A DNA stretch of 48,509 nt. Origin: an uncultured Bacteroidales bacterium (GTDB lineage Bacteria > Bacteroidota > Bacteroidia > Bacteroidales > WCHB1-69). The stretch spans positions 1-48,509 of the forward strand of contig ONAB01000005.1 of assembly GCA_900315705.1 (NCBI GenBank), written 5' to 3'. Each line of letters starts with the position of its first letter. The first letter of the stretch is position 1. Of this stretch, positions 34,701 through 43,030 are shown piece after piece. The notes under the pieces were generated by a model. It ran no database searches. It worked only from the letters and a program-made list of their open reading frames with translations, and was not told the DNA's origin. The position numbers and the translations under genes were made by a program.

Positions 34701-36328
34701 CCTTCACCAACTTTGACCTGAACGACGTCACGCGCGTCACCTTCTCCGCCAAGAGTACCAACGGCCTCAATATGACGGTTGCCTACTCCACCGACGGCGG
34801 CAACACCTACCAGGGCACGGAGCTCATCAACCTGACGCAGAATGCGCAGAACTACACTTATGTGGTCAGCGATACGGGCGCCTATGCCTTCGTGCGTCTG
34901 CGTTTCGCCATCGCCGCACCCATTGTGCCCCCGAGCGGCACCTCCAGAGTCACCATCGACAGCGTGGTGGTCTATGGCATCCCGGGCATCGTCCACAACA
35001 ACGTGGCCACTCCGGTGATCAGCCCCAACGGCGGATTTGTCTATGCGGCATCCCAAGCTGTCACCATCACCTGTGCCACCCCTGGTGCAAGCATCTACTA
35101 CACCACCGACGGAAGCGTGCCCACGCAGAACTCCACGCTTTACACAGCGCCCTTCACCGTTGACAGCACCACCACCGTCAAGGCCAAGGCCTTCAAGGAG
35201 GGTGACGTGCCCAGTCTGGTAGCCAGCGCCACCTACGAATTCCCGGTCTCGGTGGCCAACATCGCCGCCTTCAAGGCTGCCAACACCACCACCAACTCCA
35301 CGGTCTATAGAATCGCCGGCGACGTCACGTTCGTCTTCAAGAGCGGCAAGAACATCTATGTGCAGGACAACAGCGCCGGTTTGCTGGTCTATGACAACAA
35401 CAATGTCATCACCAACAGCTACAACGAAGGTGATGTGATCAGCGGTGGTCTCTACGGCACCTACACACTTTACGGCGGACTGGTGGAGATGGTTCCCACC
35501 CACGACTGCGCCGCCTCCACGCAAAACACGGGCACTGTTTCGCCCGTCAACGCCACTGTTGAGGACATTGCGGCCTTCTACTACCAGTACGAGTCCAAGC
35601 TGGTCACCCTCACGGGTGTCACCTTCACCGACGGCGGCCAGTTCACCACAGCCAACGCCACGAACCTCGAGATCGAGCAGAACGGCGAGACGATGCAGGT
35701 GCGCAACACCCACAAGACGGTGGATATGACCATCCCGGCAGGCAGCGTGGCCAACGTGACGGGCTTCGTGCTCCAATACAACGGCACCTACCAGATTGCC
35801 CCGCGCGACAATGACGACATCGTGCTGCAAGGCGCTGAGGCCGTGGCCGACCCGGTCATCGACATCCAGCCGCTCACCAACAATATGTCCGCCATCACCA
35901 TCACGTGCGCCACGGACGGTGCCACCATCCACTACACCTTCGACGGCACCACTCCGGACGAGAACTCGCCCGTGTACGACGACGTGCTCTCCTACTCTGG
36001 TGATTTCACCATCAAGGCCATCGCGATGAAGGATGGTATGGCCAACAGCAACGTGGTGACCGCCACCCACAGCGGCATCTGCGACCGTGATCTGGCCGGC
36101 ACTATTTCCGTCTATCCCAACCCGACCAACGACAGAGTCTCTCTCCAGAGCGTGCGTTACAGCGTGGTGGATGTGATGGTTTATGACATCTATGGCCAGC
36201 TGGTCGCACAGTACAACGTCAATGGTCTCAGCACAGACATTGACCTCTCCACGCTGCGTCCGGGCAACTACTTCCTGCACGTGCGCACCGACAACGGCTC
36301 TACAGTGCTGAAAGTCGTCAAGAAATAA
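31706..36328 (+). CDS. giant modular T9SS surface protein with chitobiase-type repeats
   Basis: A 1540-residue secreted protein (ATG 31706; an earlier in-frame start would add 13 residues before the signal peptide). Modules: N-terminal beta domain (30-190); six CHB_HEX_C-like repeats with the core YTTDGSxPT (about 205-270, 582-652, 671-737, 841-909, 1103-1172, 1382-1452); two OB-fold/DUF6359-like modules beginning NIAAFKA (282-464, 1182-1375); two Ig-like segments (471-574, 749-835); one jelly-roll-like domain (928-1093); and a type A T9SS sorting domain starting at ISVYPNPTNDR. No catalytic domain is recognised; carbohydrate binding or adhesion is likely. The whole gene is Thr/Ala/Ser-rich with repeated DNA. 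Confidence 0.85.
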   Translation: MKNNRLLHILKSGVTAVMVALFLLLANNGFAEKGWQKVTSVSSLSAGDSVIIVAADYDYALSTTQQSNNRTGTAISKSGNIAVITSEVQILTLETGVSAGTFAFYSHGTTTQNTGYLYAAGTGSSNYLRTKATLDFRGSFLITIDANGATTVVAQTTETDRTHMRFNNGNSPKLFSCYSSTSSQSPVTIYKYVELGNFTVATPTFSLPAGLYTTPQTVSISCATTGATILYTTDNSNPATNGQVYSTPLTISTTTTLKAIAVAGTDTSFMASVTYTFPATVPNIAAFKALTDNNTPYYFSNEVTYVFKQSPYTYVKDATGALLLYGSQITTTYQEGDQISDLMGTRSVYNGQIELIPTANTPAATSNTGAVAPIVVTMADLLANYSQYDAQLITLQGVTLDAAFTGTTNATTAISQGSSTCDIYNRFGVDTTLAAGTVTDVTGFAAIYNSNIQIYPRNNADLAAATPPVPQPTLTIVSPADGSNYSTLDTLHVTLAIDNFTIGTDGLLKVESSILSALNMPSPFYFNAITWALFQNQVLSPLPAGSFSATISLVGLDSLPLTPAVSAMTDFTVTAPVLPTPTITVTGDNAGPDTYYFTAHVTMAVTEPGAEIRYTTDGTAPTATSTLYTTPFDVTTTTTLKAMAVKAHYANSAVAEQSITIAIPTVATPTLTPGTGTYADSVTVTMACTTTGAQIRYTTDGSEPTATSTLYATPVTLTSNTTLKAKAFKENWTASESVTAVYTIAHEPALAATPASLTFNSTTLTGVITVTSAFLTSPITVACSDPHFTLSATTIPTTSASAQVTVTFDGTEPATGVVTLSSDTLTAQVALTATATLPAPVITPATGTTDTMVTVTMTCTNGAAIHYTTDGSTPTAASATYSSPVVLHTPGTYTVNAIAVKSGWDNSPVATATYTITVPEPPAPVYNDTIIYYTSFDSTEHFLGGNNFQNDQVIFNGPTGQQWGTYHGTATTTSAISGDQSMQMRYYVSGDHIGHLGYTFTNFDLNDVTRVTFSAKSTNGLNMTVAYSTDGGNTYQGTELINLTQNAQNYTYVVSDTGAYAFVRLRFAIAAPIVPPSGTSRVTIDSVVVYGIPGIVHNNVATPVISPNGGFVYAASQAVTITCATPGASIYYTTDGSVPTQNSTLYTAPFTVDSTTTVKAKAFKEGDVPSLVASATYEFPVSVANIAAFKAANTTTNSTVYRIAGDVTFVFKSGKNIYVQDNSAGLLVYDNNNVITNSYNEGDVISGGLYGTYTLYGGLVEMVPTHDCAASTQNTGTVSPVNATVEDIAAFYYQYESKLVTLTGVTFTDGGQFTTANATNLEIEQNGETMQVRNTHKTVDMTIPAGSVANVTGFVLQYNGTYQIAPRDNDDIVLQGAEAVADPVIDIQPLTNNMSAITITCATDGATIHYTFDGTTPDENSPVYDDVLSYSGDFTIKAIAMKDGMANSNVVTATHSGICDRDLAGTISVYPNPTNDRVSLQSVRYSVVDVMVYDIYGQLVAQYNVNGLSTDIDLSTLRPGNYFLHVRTDNGSTVLKVVKK

Positions 36329-36347
36329 TCATTGTTCTGAAGCAACT

Positions 36348-36782
36348 ATGAAACAAAACGAAAGTTTGGAGTTGATGAGACATCACGGCATCCGGCCTAC
36401 TGCCAACCGCGACATTGTGGTTCGCACGCTGGCAGATGCCGTGAGGCCTCTGACACTTTCCGAGCTGGAGCAGGAAATCGTCACCATCGACAAGTCGGGC
36501 ATCTTCCGCACGGTGACGCTCTTTCTGGAGCGTCATCTGGTACACGCCATCGACGACGGCTGCACGGGCACGCGCTACGAGTTGTGCCGCAGCCTCAACG
36601 ACGAGTCGGACGACGACCTGCACGCCCATTTCCACTGCGAGCAATGCCACCAAACCTTTTGTCTCGACGACATCTCCATTCCGGAGGTGAACTTACCCGA
36701 GGGATACGCCAAGCAATCCGCCAATTTCACGATAAAGGGTTTGTGTCCGAAATGCTCAAAGCATCCCAAAACCAGGCATTAA
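36348..36782 (+). CDS. Fur-family metal-dependent transcriptional regulator
   Basis: A 144-residue DNA-binding repressor. The winged helix begins LMRHHGIRPTANRDIVV; the dimerisation part has HAHFHCEQCHQTFC and a second zinc-type pair CPKC near the C-terminus. The family could be Fur, Zur or PerR; the two CxxC pairs indicate a structural zinc. No obvious metal transporter lies nearby, so the regulon is unknown. A GNAT acetyltransferase follows 39 bp downstream. Confidence 0.92.
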   Translation: MKQNESLELMRHHGIRPTANRDIVVRTLADAVRPLTLSELEQEIVTIDKSGIFRTVTLFLERHLVHAIDDGCTGTRYELCRSLNDESDDDLHAHFHCEQCHQTFCLDDISIPEVNLPEGYAKQSANFTIKGLCPKCSKHPKTRH

Positions 36783-36821
36783 ACAATCTTCAACATCATC
36801 AACAAGAAAAGAAACCGTAAT

Positions 36822-37283
36822 ATGGAAGGCACAACCATCCGGCTAATGACAGCCGCCGACTATCCTCAAGTACACCATCTCTGGTCCATCACGGAAGGGA
36901 TGGCGCTGCGCAGTTACGACGATTCCGAAGAGGGCATCACCAAGTTCCTGAAGAAGAACCCGACCTCCAACTTCGTGGCTCTGCGGGGCGACGAATTAGT
37001 GGGGGTGATCTTGTGCGGGATGGACGGGCGTCGCGCCTACGTCTATCACACCGTGGTGCGCGCCGACTTGCGCAACCAGGGCATCGGCAAGGCCCTGCTG
37101 GCCGCCGTCTATGGGGCCATCGAGCAGGAGGGCATCAAAAAGAGCGGCTTGCTGGTGATGAAGGGCAACGAGATCGGCAACGCTTTCTGGCGCTCCCAAG
37201 GCTGGACCGAGCGCGTGGACCTCAACTACTACAGCTATAGCAACGTCCCGCAAGTGGAAAGCGACCACCCGAAGGGACAGTAA
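36822..37283 (+). CDS. GNAT-family N-acetyltransferase
   Basis: A 153-residue acetyl-CoA-dependent acetyltransferase. The acetyl-CoA binding motif A is VVRADLRNQGIGKALLAAV, with the later GNEIGNAFWRSQGWTERVDL typical of the family C-terminus. The acceptor is unknown. It follows the Fur-family gene in the same direction and may share its transcript. Confidence 0.9.
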   Translation: MEGTTIRLMTAADYPQVHHLWSITEGMALRSYDDSEEGITKFLKKNPTSNFVALRGDELVGVILCGMDGRRAYVYHTVVRADLRNQGIGKALLAAVYGAIEQEGIKKSGLLVMKGNEIGNAFWRSQGWTERVDLNYYSYSNVPQVESDHPKGQ

Positions 37284-37331
37284 TCCTGAAAACGCTCTCT
37301 TCTTTTTATCATTTTACAAAAGAAAAAAAAC

Positions 37332-38999
37332 TTGAAAACCGTCCGGCACATATTCTCCCTTTTGGCTCTCGTCCTGCTTAGCGGTTCGTGTGCGAAGGTG
37401 GTCACGCCCACCGGTGGCCCGCGTGACTCAGCCCCGCCCAAGGTGCTGAAGTCCACGCCCGACAACCAGAGCGTCAACTTCGGGGAGAAGCAGATCCACA
37501 TCACCTTGGACGAGTTTTTCACGCTGAACAACCCGCAGGAGAACGTGATGATATCGCCCCCGCTGAAGGAGAAACCCACCTACACCGTGAAGGGCAAGAC
37601 GCTCGTGGTCAAGTTCAAGGACACGCTCCGCGCAAACACCACCTACAATATGGTGTTCACCAACTGCATCCAGGACTACAACGAGGGCAACCCGCTCAGC
37701 CTGTTCCATTACAGTTTCTCCACCGGCCCCGTCATCGACTCTTTTATGCTGGAGGGCACCATCCAGAACGCATCCTCCCTGACGCCGGCGGAGGACCTGC
37801 TGGTGATGCTCTATCACCACGACATCGACTCGCTGCCGCTGAGCGCCCTGCCCGACTATGTCACCAAGAGCCAGAAGAACGGCTCGTTCCAGTTCCGCAA
37901 CATCGCACCGGGCGACTACAAGATTTTCGCGCTCAAGGACATCAACGGCAACTACATTTATGACCTGCCCAACGAGGAGATTGCCTACCAGAAGGAACTC
38001 GTATCGGCCGTTCCGCCGCCCGCCACCGACAGCAGCGGCAATCCCCTGTCGGCCGACTCCACCGTCGCCAAAATCCTGCTCCACAGTTTCCTGAGCCAGG
38101 ACTCCTTCCCGAAGCTGATGCGCTACGAAAACCCGGCCACCGGCATCTACAAGTTCCCCTTCAGCACCCCCGTGTCCCATCTCGAACAACAGCCCCTTTG
38201 GGGACCCGCCGACCATATCGAGGTATGGAACCAAGGGCGCGACACGCTTACCTGGTACCTGAAGAAAACGGATTTCGACACCCTGGCCGTCATATTCATC
38301 GCTGACAGCCACACGGACACCGTCCATCTGAAGCCCTACAAGGCCAAGCCCAACACTGGCCGTGGCGGCAGTGCACGGAACACCCTCAGGGGCACGTTCC
38401 TCAACGAAGGCCATTGCTACCAGCCCCTGACCTTGCGATTCTCCTACCCCATCCAGCCGATTGACTCCTTCCCTGTTTACATCTACTCGCAACGACAGGG
38501 CAAGAACGATACCGCAACGGTGTGGATTCCCCTCCCGAAAGACACTGCCCTGACCGAAATCGCCATTTCCTACCCGTTCGAGACCAAGAAACATTACAAA
38601 GTGATGATTCCCGACTCCCTGTTTTTCGGATACAACGGACTGGTGAACGACACGCTCAGAACCTCCTTCAGCTACAAGTCGGAGAAAGACTACGGCAACA
38701 TCCAGATTCATTATCAGGTGGGAGAATGTGGTTACCCCGTCATCGTGCAGTTGCTAAGTGGAAACACAACGCTGCAGCAGGACATCCTTACGGGAGATGC
38801 CACCAAGGACTACAACCATCTGGAGCCAGGGCCTTACAAGATCCGGGCCATCCTGGACCGTAACGGCAACGGGCGCTGGGATTCCGGCGACTACTGGAAA
38901 GGTGTGCAGCCGGAGACCATCATCCCCTTCTCGCACGACATTAACGTGCGCGCCTTCTGGGATGTGGAGGAGGATTTTAAAATTGATACGAGTAGATAA
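37332..38999 (+). CDS. Big_5 (Ig-like) domain lipoprotein
   Basis: A 555-residue lipoprotein starting at TTG 37332; the next in-frame ATG lies about 70 codons in and would remove the signal peptide, so TTG is well supported. Lipobox Cys20 (LSGSC) is followed by the family mark VTPTGGPRDSAPP and a Big_5/SbsA-like Ig domain (about 35-125). Three or more beta domains follow. Widespread in Bacteroidetes with unknown function, probably exposed in the periplasm or on the outer membrane. Its 3' end overlaps the convergent barrel gene by 23 bp. Confidence 0.88.
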   Translation: MKTVRHIFSLLALVLLSGSCAKVVTPTGGPRDSAPPKVLKSTPDNQSVNFGEKQIHITLDEFFTLNNPQENVMISPPLKEKPTYTVKGKTLVVKFKDTLRANTTYNMVFTNCIQDYNEGNPLSLFHYSFSTGPVIDSFMLEGTIQNASSLTPAEDLLVMLYHHDIDSLPLSALPDYVTKSQKNGSFQFRNIAPGDYKIFALKDINGNYIYDLPNEEIAYQKELVSAVPPPATDSSGNPLSADSTVAKILLHSFLSQDSFPKLMRYENPATGIYKFPFSTPVSHLEQQPLWGPADHIEVWNQGRDTLTWYLKKTDFDTLAVIFIADSHTDTVHLKPYKAKPNTGRGGSARNTLRGTFLNEGHCYQPLTLRFSYPIQPIDSFPVYIYSQRQGKNDTATVWIPLPKDTALTEIAISYPFETKKHYKVMIPDSLFFGYNGLVNDTLRTSFSYKSEKDYGNIQIHYQVGECGYPVIVQLLSGNTTLQQDILTGDATKDYNHLEPGPYKIRAILDRNGNGRWDSGDYWKGVQPETIIPFSHDINVRAFWDVEEDFKIDTSR

Positions 39000-39642
39000 G
39001 ATACAACACCGAGTTGAACTGCATCTTGACCGTCTGGTTGACGGCCCAGGTAGGCTTGCGCACCGGCAAAATGGAGTTGGAGTAGCGCAAGGTGACGGCG
39101 TGATGCTCCTTGAACCGATAGCTCAGCCCGCCCATCATTGAGAGTTCCCACCATTTGAATTCGGGACGTCCCACGACAGCGCCGTATGCATCGCGCTCGC
39201 GGGTATAGAGATGGATGCCGAAAGCGGGGCCGGCCTCCAACTCAAAATCACTGCGGTTGCGGATGGTGATGCGCGCAAAACGGAAACGGAACAGGACCGG
39301 CACCTCGATATAACCCAAATTGAGCACATACTTAGACATCGGGTCCACCGGCTGGCTGGGCGGCGTATAGGAGTGGCTGCCCTTCATCACAAAGTTCATC
39401 TCCAGCTGGAGCTTGAGCCCGAACTTGGGCTGGTCGGCAAGCACGCAGTTGGCAAACACACCGGCGGTGGCGCCCACCTTATGGAAGCCGGCCAGGTTGT
39501 CGCCGGAAATCTGGGTGGCGGTGAGGCCTGCGGAGACGCCTCCCGCAAAGGTGCCCACAGATTCCAGATCTTGCGCCTGCAAGGTCAGAGATGCCCCAAA
39601 GACAAGGGCAAAGAGACAGAGAATATGTTTTTTAAGAGCCAT
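38977..39642 (-). CDS. PorT-like outer membrane beta-barrel protein
   Basis: A 221-residue protein from ATG 39642, which overlaps the yqgE stop as TGATG. Signal peptide 1-24 (LTLQAQ), then alternating amphipathic strands and a C-terminus ending in aromatic YSYQF, as in the outer membrane barrel family PF13568 that includes PorT. PorT itself is a T9SS component, but this family is large and T9SS involvement cannot be assigned from sequence alone. It is coupled to yqgE upstream. Confidence 0.8.
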   Translation of the reverse strand: MALKKHILCLFALVFGASLTLQAQDLESVGTFAGGVSAGLTATQISGDNLAGFHKVGATAGVFANCVLADQPKFGLKLQLEMNFVMKGSHSYTPPSQPVDPMSKYVLNLGYIEVPVLFRFRFARITIRNRSDFELEAGPAFGIHLYTRERDAYGAVVGRPEFKWWELSMMGGLSYRFKEHHAVTLRYSNSILPVRKPTWAVNQTVKMQFNSVLYLIYSYQF

Positions 39643-40223
39643 CAGTTCAAATTTATGTACTTGGGGATTTGAAGCCAGTGGGCGTAGTCGGGACCGAGAA
39701 TCTGCACCGCGCGGTTCCAGATCTGGTCGGGTTCCGTGCGGAACACCAAATCGGGCGTGGGGTTGCCAATCACCCACATATTCTTACGCAACTCGCCCTC
39801 CAGTTGTCCCGGCGACCAGCCGGCGTAGCCCATCAGGAACTTGTAGTGCAGGTTGGCGATGGCCTGGTCCTGGATGAGGGCAAGCAGAGACTTGTCGTAG
39901 CCGACGTAGATGTCGGGCACCACGCGGGAGGAGGCCTTGCTGCCTTCGTAGTTGTGCAGCAGGAAGAGGGCCGAGGGCAGCACAGGGCCGCCCAAGAACA
40001 TCGGCGAATCCACGTGGAGTTCGTCCACGAGATCATTCACCTTGTAGGGCAGTTTGTGGTTGAGGATAAGACCCGCGCAGTGCTCCGCGTCGTAGTCGGT
40101 GAGCAGCACCACCGAGCGGTTGAAGAAGGCGTCGTTGTAGTAGGGCGCGGATATGAGCACCCGCCCCGCCGACAGCGAGTATCCTGTCTGTTTCACTTTC
40201 AACAAATCGCTCGAATATGGCAT
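39642..40223 (-). CDS. yqgE: YqgE/AlgH-family protein
   Basis: A 193-residue cytosolic protein of the UPF0301 (DUF179) family. It shows AGRVLISAPYYNDAFFNRSVVLL near the N-terminus, GLILNHKL, FLGGPV and FLMGYAGWSPGQLEGEL, all typical of the family. AlgH has been linked to regulation in Pseudomonas, but the general function is unknown. A minus-strand -7 match TAATTTTG lies at 40243-40250. Confidence 0.92.
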   Translation of the reverse strand: MPYSSDLLKVKQTGYSLSAGRVLISAPYYNDAFFNRSVVLLTDYDAEHCAGLILNHKLPYKVNDLVDELHVDSPMFLGGPVLPSALFLLHNYEGSKASSRVVPDIYVGYDKSLLALIQDQAIANLHYKFLMGYAGWSPGQLEGELRKNMWVIGNPTPDLVFRTEPDQIWNRAVQILGPDYAHWLQIPKYINLN

Positions 40224-40242
40224 CTTCCAATTTTTGATTGTG

Positions 40243-40250
40243 CAAAATTA
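40243..40250 (-). promoter_or_regulatory. -7 element TAATTTTG of the yqgE operon
   Basis: Exact TAnnTTTG match on the minus strand, 20 bp before the yqgE ATG. No well-spaced -33 was seen. Confidence 0.45.
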
Positions 40251-40329
40251 CAATTTCTTGCAATACAAAGGCACGAAAAATGAGAAAATGAGTTCAAAAA
40301 CCGGTCTTCGTTCTTTGGTCATTTTTTTA

Positions 40330-40337
40330 TACTTTTG
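40330..40337 (+). promoter_or_regulatory. -7 element TACTTTTG of the MATE gene
   Basis: Exact TAnnTTTG match 19 bp before the GTG start at 40357. It supports that start rather than the upstream ATGs, which would lie before the promoter. Confidence 0.5.
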
Positions 40338-40356
40338 CACCCTTAAAACTCGTGTC

Positions 40357-41673
40357 GTGAACAAGCAGATTCTTCGGCTCGCCATACCGAGCATCATCAC
40401 CAACATCACCGTTCCCCTGTTAGGGATGGTGGACGTGGCCATTGTAGGGCACATCGGCCAGGCGAGCTACATTGCCGCCATCGCGTTGGCGACGATGGTG
40501 TTCAACCTCATATACTGGAATTTCGGCTTTTTGCGGATGGGCACCAGCGGACTGACGGCGCAGGCCTACGGGGCCGGCGACAAGGAGGAGTGCCTGCGCA
40601 TCCTGGTGCGCGGCCTGGCCATCGCCTTGGTCATCGCCCTGCTGCTCATCTCCCTGCAACGCCCCATCGGCTATCTCTGTCGCCGCTGGATAGACACCAG
40701 TCCGGAGACCCTCGCGCTTACCCTGACCTACTTCTATATCCGCATCTGGGCGGCGCCAGCCACTTTGGGACTGTACGCCCTCAAAGGCTGGTTCATCGGA
40801 ATGCAGAATGCCAAGGACCCGATGTGGATTGCCATCGTGCTCAACATCGTCAACATCGTCGCCAGCCTGCTCTTCGTATTCGTGCTGCACTACGGCATCG
40901 CCGGCGTGGCCTGGGGCTCCGTCATTGCCCAGTACTCCGGCCTGCTGCTGGCCGTCATCATCTGGTTCCTGAAATACGGCGAGATGCGCCACGACATCCA
41001 TATCCGCGAGAGCCTGAAACTTCAGGAGATGATCCGTTTCTTCAAAATCAACGCCGACATCTTCCTGCGCACGCTCTGTCTGATTGCGGTGTTCACCTTC
41101 ATCCCATACATCTCGGCCGGAATGGGCGACGAGGTGCTTGCCGCCAACACGCTCCTGATGCAGCTCTTCACCCTGCAGTCGTACATTATGGACGGCTTCG
41201 CCTACGCCGGCGAGTCGCTGGTGGGCCGCTATGTCGGTGCCAAAGACCGGCCGTCACTGCAGAGGGTGATTCGTCTGCTGCTGCGCTGGGGCATCGGCCT
41301 GGCGGCGCTCTTCACGCTGCTATACGCCACCTGCGGCCGTGGACTGCTCCGCATTCTCACCAACGACATCGAAGTCATCAACAAGGCGATGGAGTACATC
41401 CTTTGGACCATCCTGGTGCCCTTCACGGGTTTTGCGGCCTTCATCTACGACGGCATCTACATCGGCGCCACCGCCTCCAAGGCAATGCGCAACGTGATGT
41501 TTGTCGCCACGGGAGCCTTTTTCATCGCCTATTACCTCCTACAGCCCTCCTTGGGCAACAACGGGCTCTGGATTGCCTTCCTCATCTTCCTGACGCTGCG
41601 CGGTGCCCTGATGTGGGTCGGCGACAAGAAACTGATGGAAGGAATTGAGTCAGACCTGAGCATTCAGGGATAG
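40357..41673 (+). CDS. MATE-family multidrug efflux transporter
   Basis: A 438-residue membrane protein with twelve predicted hydrophobic segments, normal for MATE/DinF antiporters that export drugs in exchange for Na+ or H+. It begins VNKQILRLAIPSIITNITVPLLG and contains the MATE-type MDGFAYAGESLVGRYVGA. GTG 40357 is chosen because the frame upstream is leader-like and a -7 element sits just before it; an upstream ATG would add 68 unlikely residues. DinF-like subfamily is probable. Substrate is unknown. Confidence 0.92.
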   Translation: MNKQILRLAIPSIITNITVPLLGMVDVAIVGHIGQASYIAAIALATMVFNLIYWNFGFLRMGTSGLTAQAYGAGDKEECLRILVRGLAIALVIALLLISLQRPIGYLCRRWIDTSPETLALTLTYFYIRIWAAPATLGLYALKGWFIGMQNAKDPMWIAIVLNIVNIVASLLFVFVLHYGIAGVAWGSVIAQYSGLLLAVIIWFLKYGEMRHDIHIRESLKLQEMIRFFKINADIFLRTLCLIAVFTFIPYISAGMGDEVLAANTLLMQLFTLQSYIMDGFAYAGESLVGRYVGAKDRPSLQRVIRLLLRWGIGLAALFTLLYATCGRGLLRILTNDIEVINKAMEYILWTILVPFTGFAAFIYDGIYIGATASKAMRNVMFVATGAFFIAYYLLQPSLGNNGLWIAFLIFLTLRGALMWVGDKKLMEGIESDLSIQG

Positions 41674-41685
41674 GAACTTTTTTTG

Positions 41686-41693
41686 TACTTTTG
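41686..41693 (+). promoter_or_regulatory. -7 element TACTTTTG ahead of the PP-loop gene
   Basis: Exact TAnnTTTG match 19 bp upstream of ATG 41713, in the short gap after the MATE gene. Confidence 0.45.
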
Positions 41694-41712
41694 CGCTTTC
41701 AATTTGAGAACT

Positions 41713-43014
41713 ATGAGTTTTGACGATTTACGCGAACAATACCCCGTCTTCACTTTTGACCATTACCAATATGAATTGGCGGGCAACGAGTTGCATATCC
41801 AATTCCATTTCCTGATAGGCGACAGCATCGCCTTCCGGCCCCGGATGGTGCTGCGTCCCGGGCGGCACGCCCAATGGCCCGCCGACCTGAACACCCTCGA
41901 CGGCATCGTGTTCCACATCGGGATGATTGAGCTGATCAGCTACTGGAAATGCACCTGCAGTCCCACCATCTTGATAAAGCCCTATCATCTTTCGGAAGAG
42001 CAGCAGCTCTTCTGGCGCAAGCTCTACTGGAACGGACTGGGCGAGTTTGTATTCAAGAACCACATCCACAGCGACCCGTACGAGTTCCTCAACTTCGAAT
42101 TCGCGCCTGGGGCTGCCGATGCCTCCGCACTCCCCTACCCTCGCACGGAGGAGAGCAACCGCGTCATCGTGCCCATCGGCGGGGGCAAGGACTCCGTGGT
42201 GACGTTGGAGGAGCTGCGCAAACAGCGCGACGTGGTGCCCTTCATCATCAATCCCCGCGGCGCCACCCTCGACTGTGCCCGCGTGGCCGGCTTCGACAAG
42301 CCCGACGACATCATCGTCCTCCAGCGCCAAATCGACCCCAAGCTGCTCGAGCTCAACGCCGCGGGCTATCTCAACGGCCACACACCCTTCTCGGCGATGC
42401 TGGCCTTCTACACCGTGCTGCTCAGCTCCGTCACCGGCATCCGCGACGTGGCCCTCTCCAACGAGTCGTCCGCCAACGAGCCCACCATCCCCGGCACGCA
42501 CATCAACCACCAGTACTCCAAATCGCTGGAGTTTGAGCAGGACTTCGCCCAGTATGTCCGCGACTTTATGGGCGACAGCAACCACTACTACAGCCATTTA
42601 CGTCCCCTCACCGAGTTGCAGATTGCCGAGCGTTTCGCGCAATATCCGCAGTATTTCCCGGTATTCAAGAGTTGTAATGCCGGCAGCAAGGAGAACAAAT
42701 GGTGTTGCAACTGTCCCAAGTGCCTCTTCGCCTACATCATCCTCGCCCCGTTTGTGAGCCGCGAGGACCTCAAGAACATCTTCGGCGAGGAGCTGCTCAA
42801 CAAGCCCGAGTTGGTGAAGACCTTCGACGAGCTTACCGGCCTCAGTCCCATCAAGCCCTTCGAGTGTGTGGGCACCCTCCGCGAAGTGAACGAGGCCATC
42901 CACCGTATTTTAGAAACCCATAAAGACCAACATCTGATAAAGCACTACATCAACGCCCAAATCTCCCAAATCGAAGACGATCTGATGGAGGGATATTTTA
43001 ATATGGCGCCGTGA
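41713..43014 (+). CDS. PP-loop ATP-binding protein, probable MurL-like UDP-MurNAc-L-Ala-L-Glu epimerase
   Basis: A 433-residue cytosolic protein from ATG 41713. The PP-loop-type nucleotide motif VPIGGGKDSVVTLEEL starts near residue 153 (SGGGKDS-like, Lys159), and a Cys cluster NKWCCNCPKCLFAYI lies near 340. This combination matches my recollection of the MurL family, which in Xanthomonas inverts the L-Glu of UDP-MurNAc-L-Ala-L-Glu with ATP and works with MurD2. No murD is nearby. If correct, it offers another route to D-Glu in peptidoglycan. Generic ATP pyrophosphatase is the fallback call. Confidence 0.6.
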   Translation: MSFDDLREQYPVFTFDHYQYELAGNELHIQFHFLIGDSIAFRPRMVLRPGRHAQWPADLNTLDGIVFHIGMIELISYWKCTCSPTILIKPYHLSEEQQLFWRKLYWNGLGEFVFKNHIHSDPYEFLNFEFAPGAADASALPYPRTEESNRVIVPIGGGKDSVVTLEELRKQRDVVPFIINPRGATLDCARVAGFDKPDDIIVLQRQIDPKLLELNAAGYLNGHTPFSAMLAFYTVLLSSVTGIRDVALSNESSANEPTIPGTHINHQYSKSLEFEQDFAQYVRDFMGDSNHYYSHLRPLTELQIAERFAQYPQYFPVFKSCNAGSKENKWCCNCPKCLFAYIILAPFVSREDLKNIFGEELLNKPELVKTFDELTGLSPIKPFECVGTLREVNEAIHRILETHKDQHLIKHYINAQISQIEDDLMEGYFNMAP

Positions 43015-43030
43015 GAGACGTGAAAATGGA

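Noticed and set aside
34337-36280. 647-codon open frame on the minus strand
   Set aside because: Antisense shadow of the repetitive T9SS gene; composition bias keeps stops away, and no start, signal or domain is visible.
38977-39642. Calling this gene PorT of the T9SS
   Set aside because: The barrel family is broad and no other T9SS machinery gene is in the window, so only a PorT-like family call is supported.
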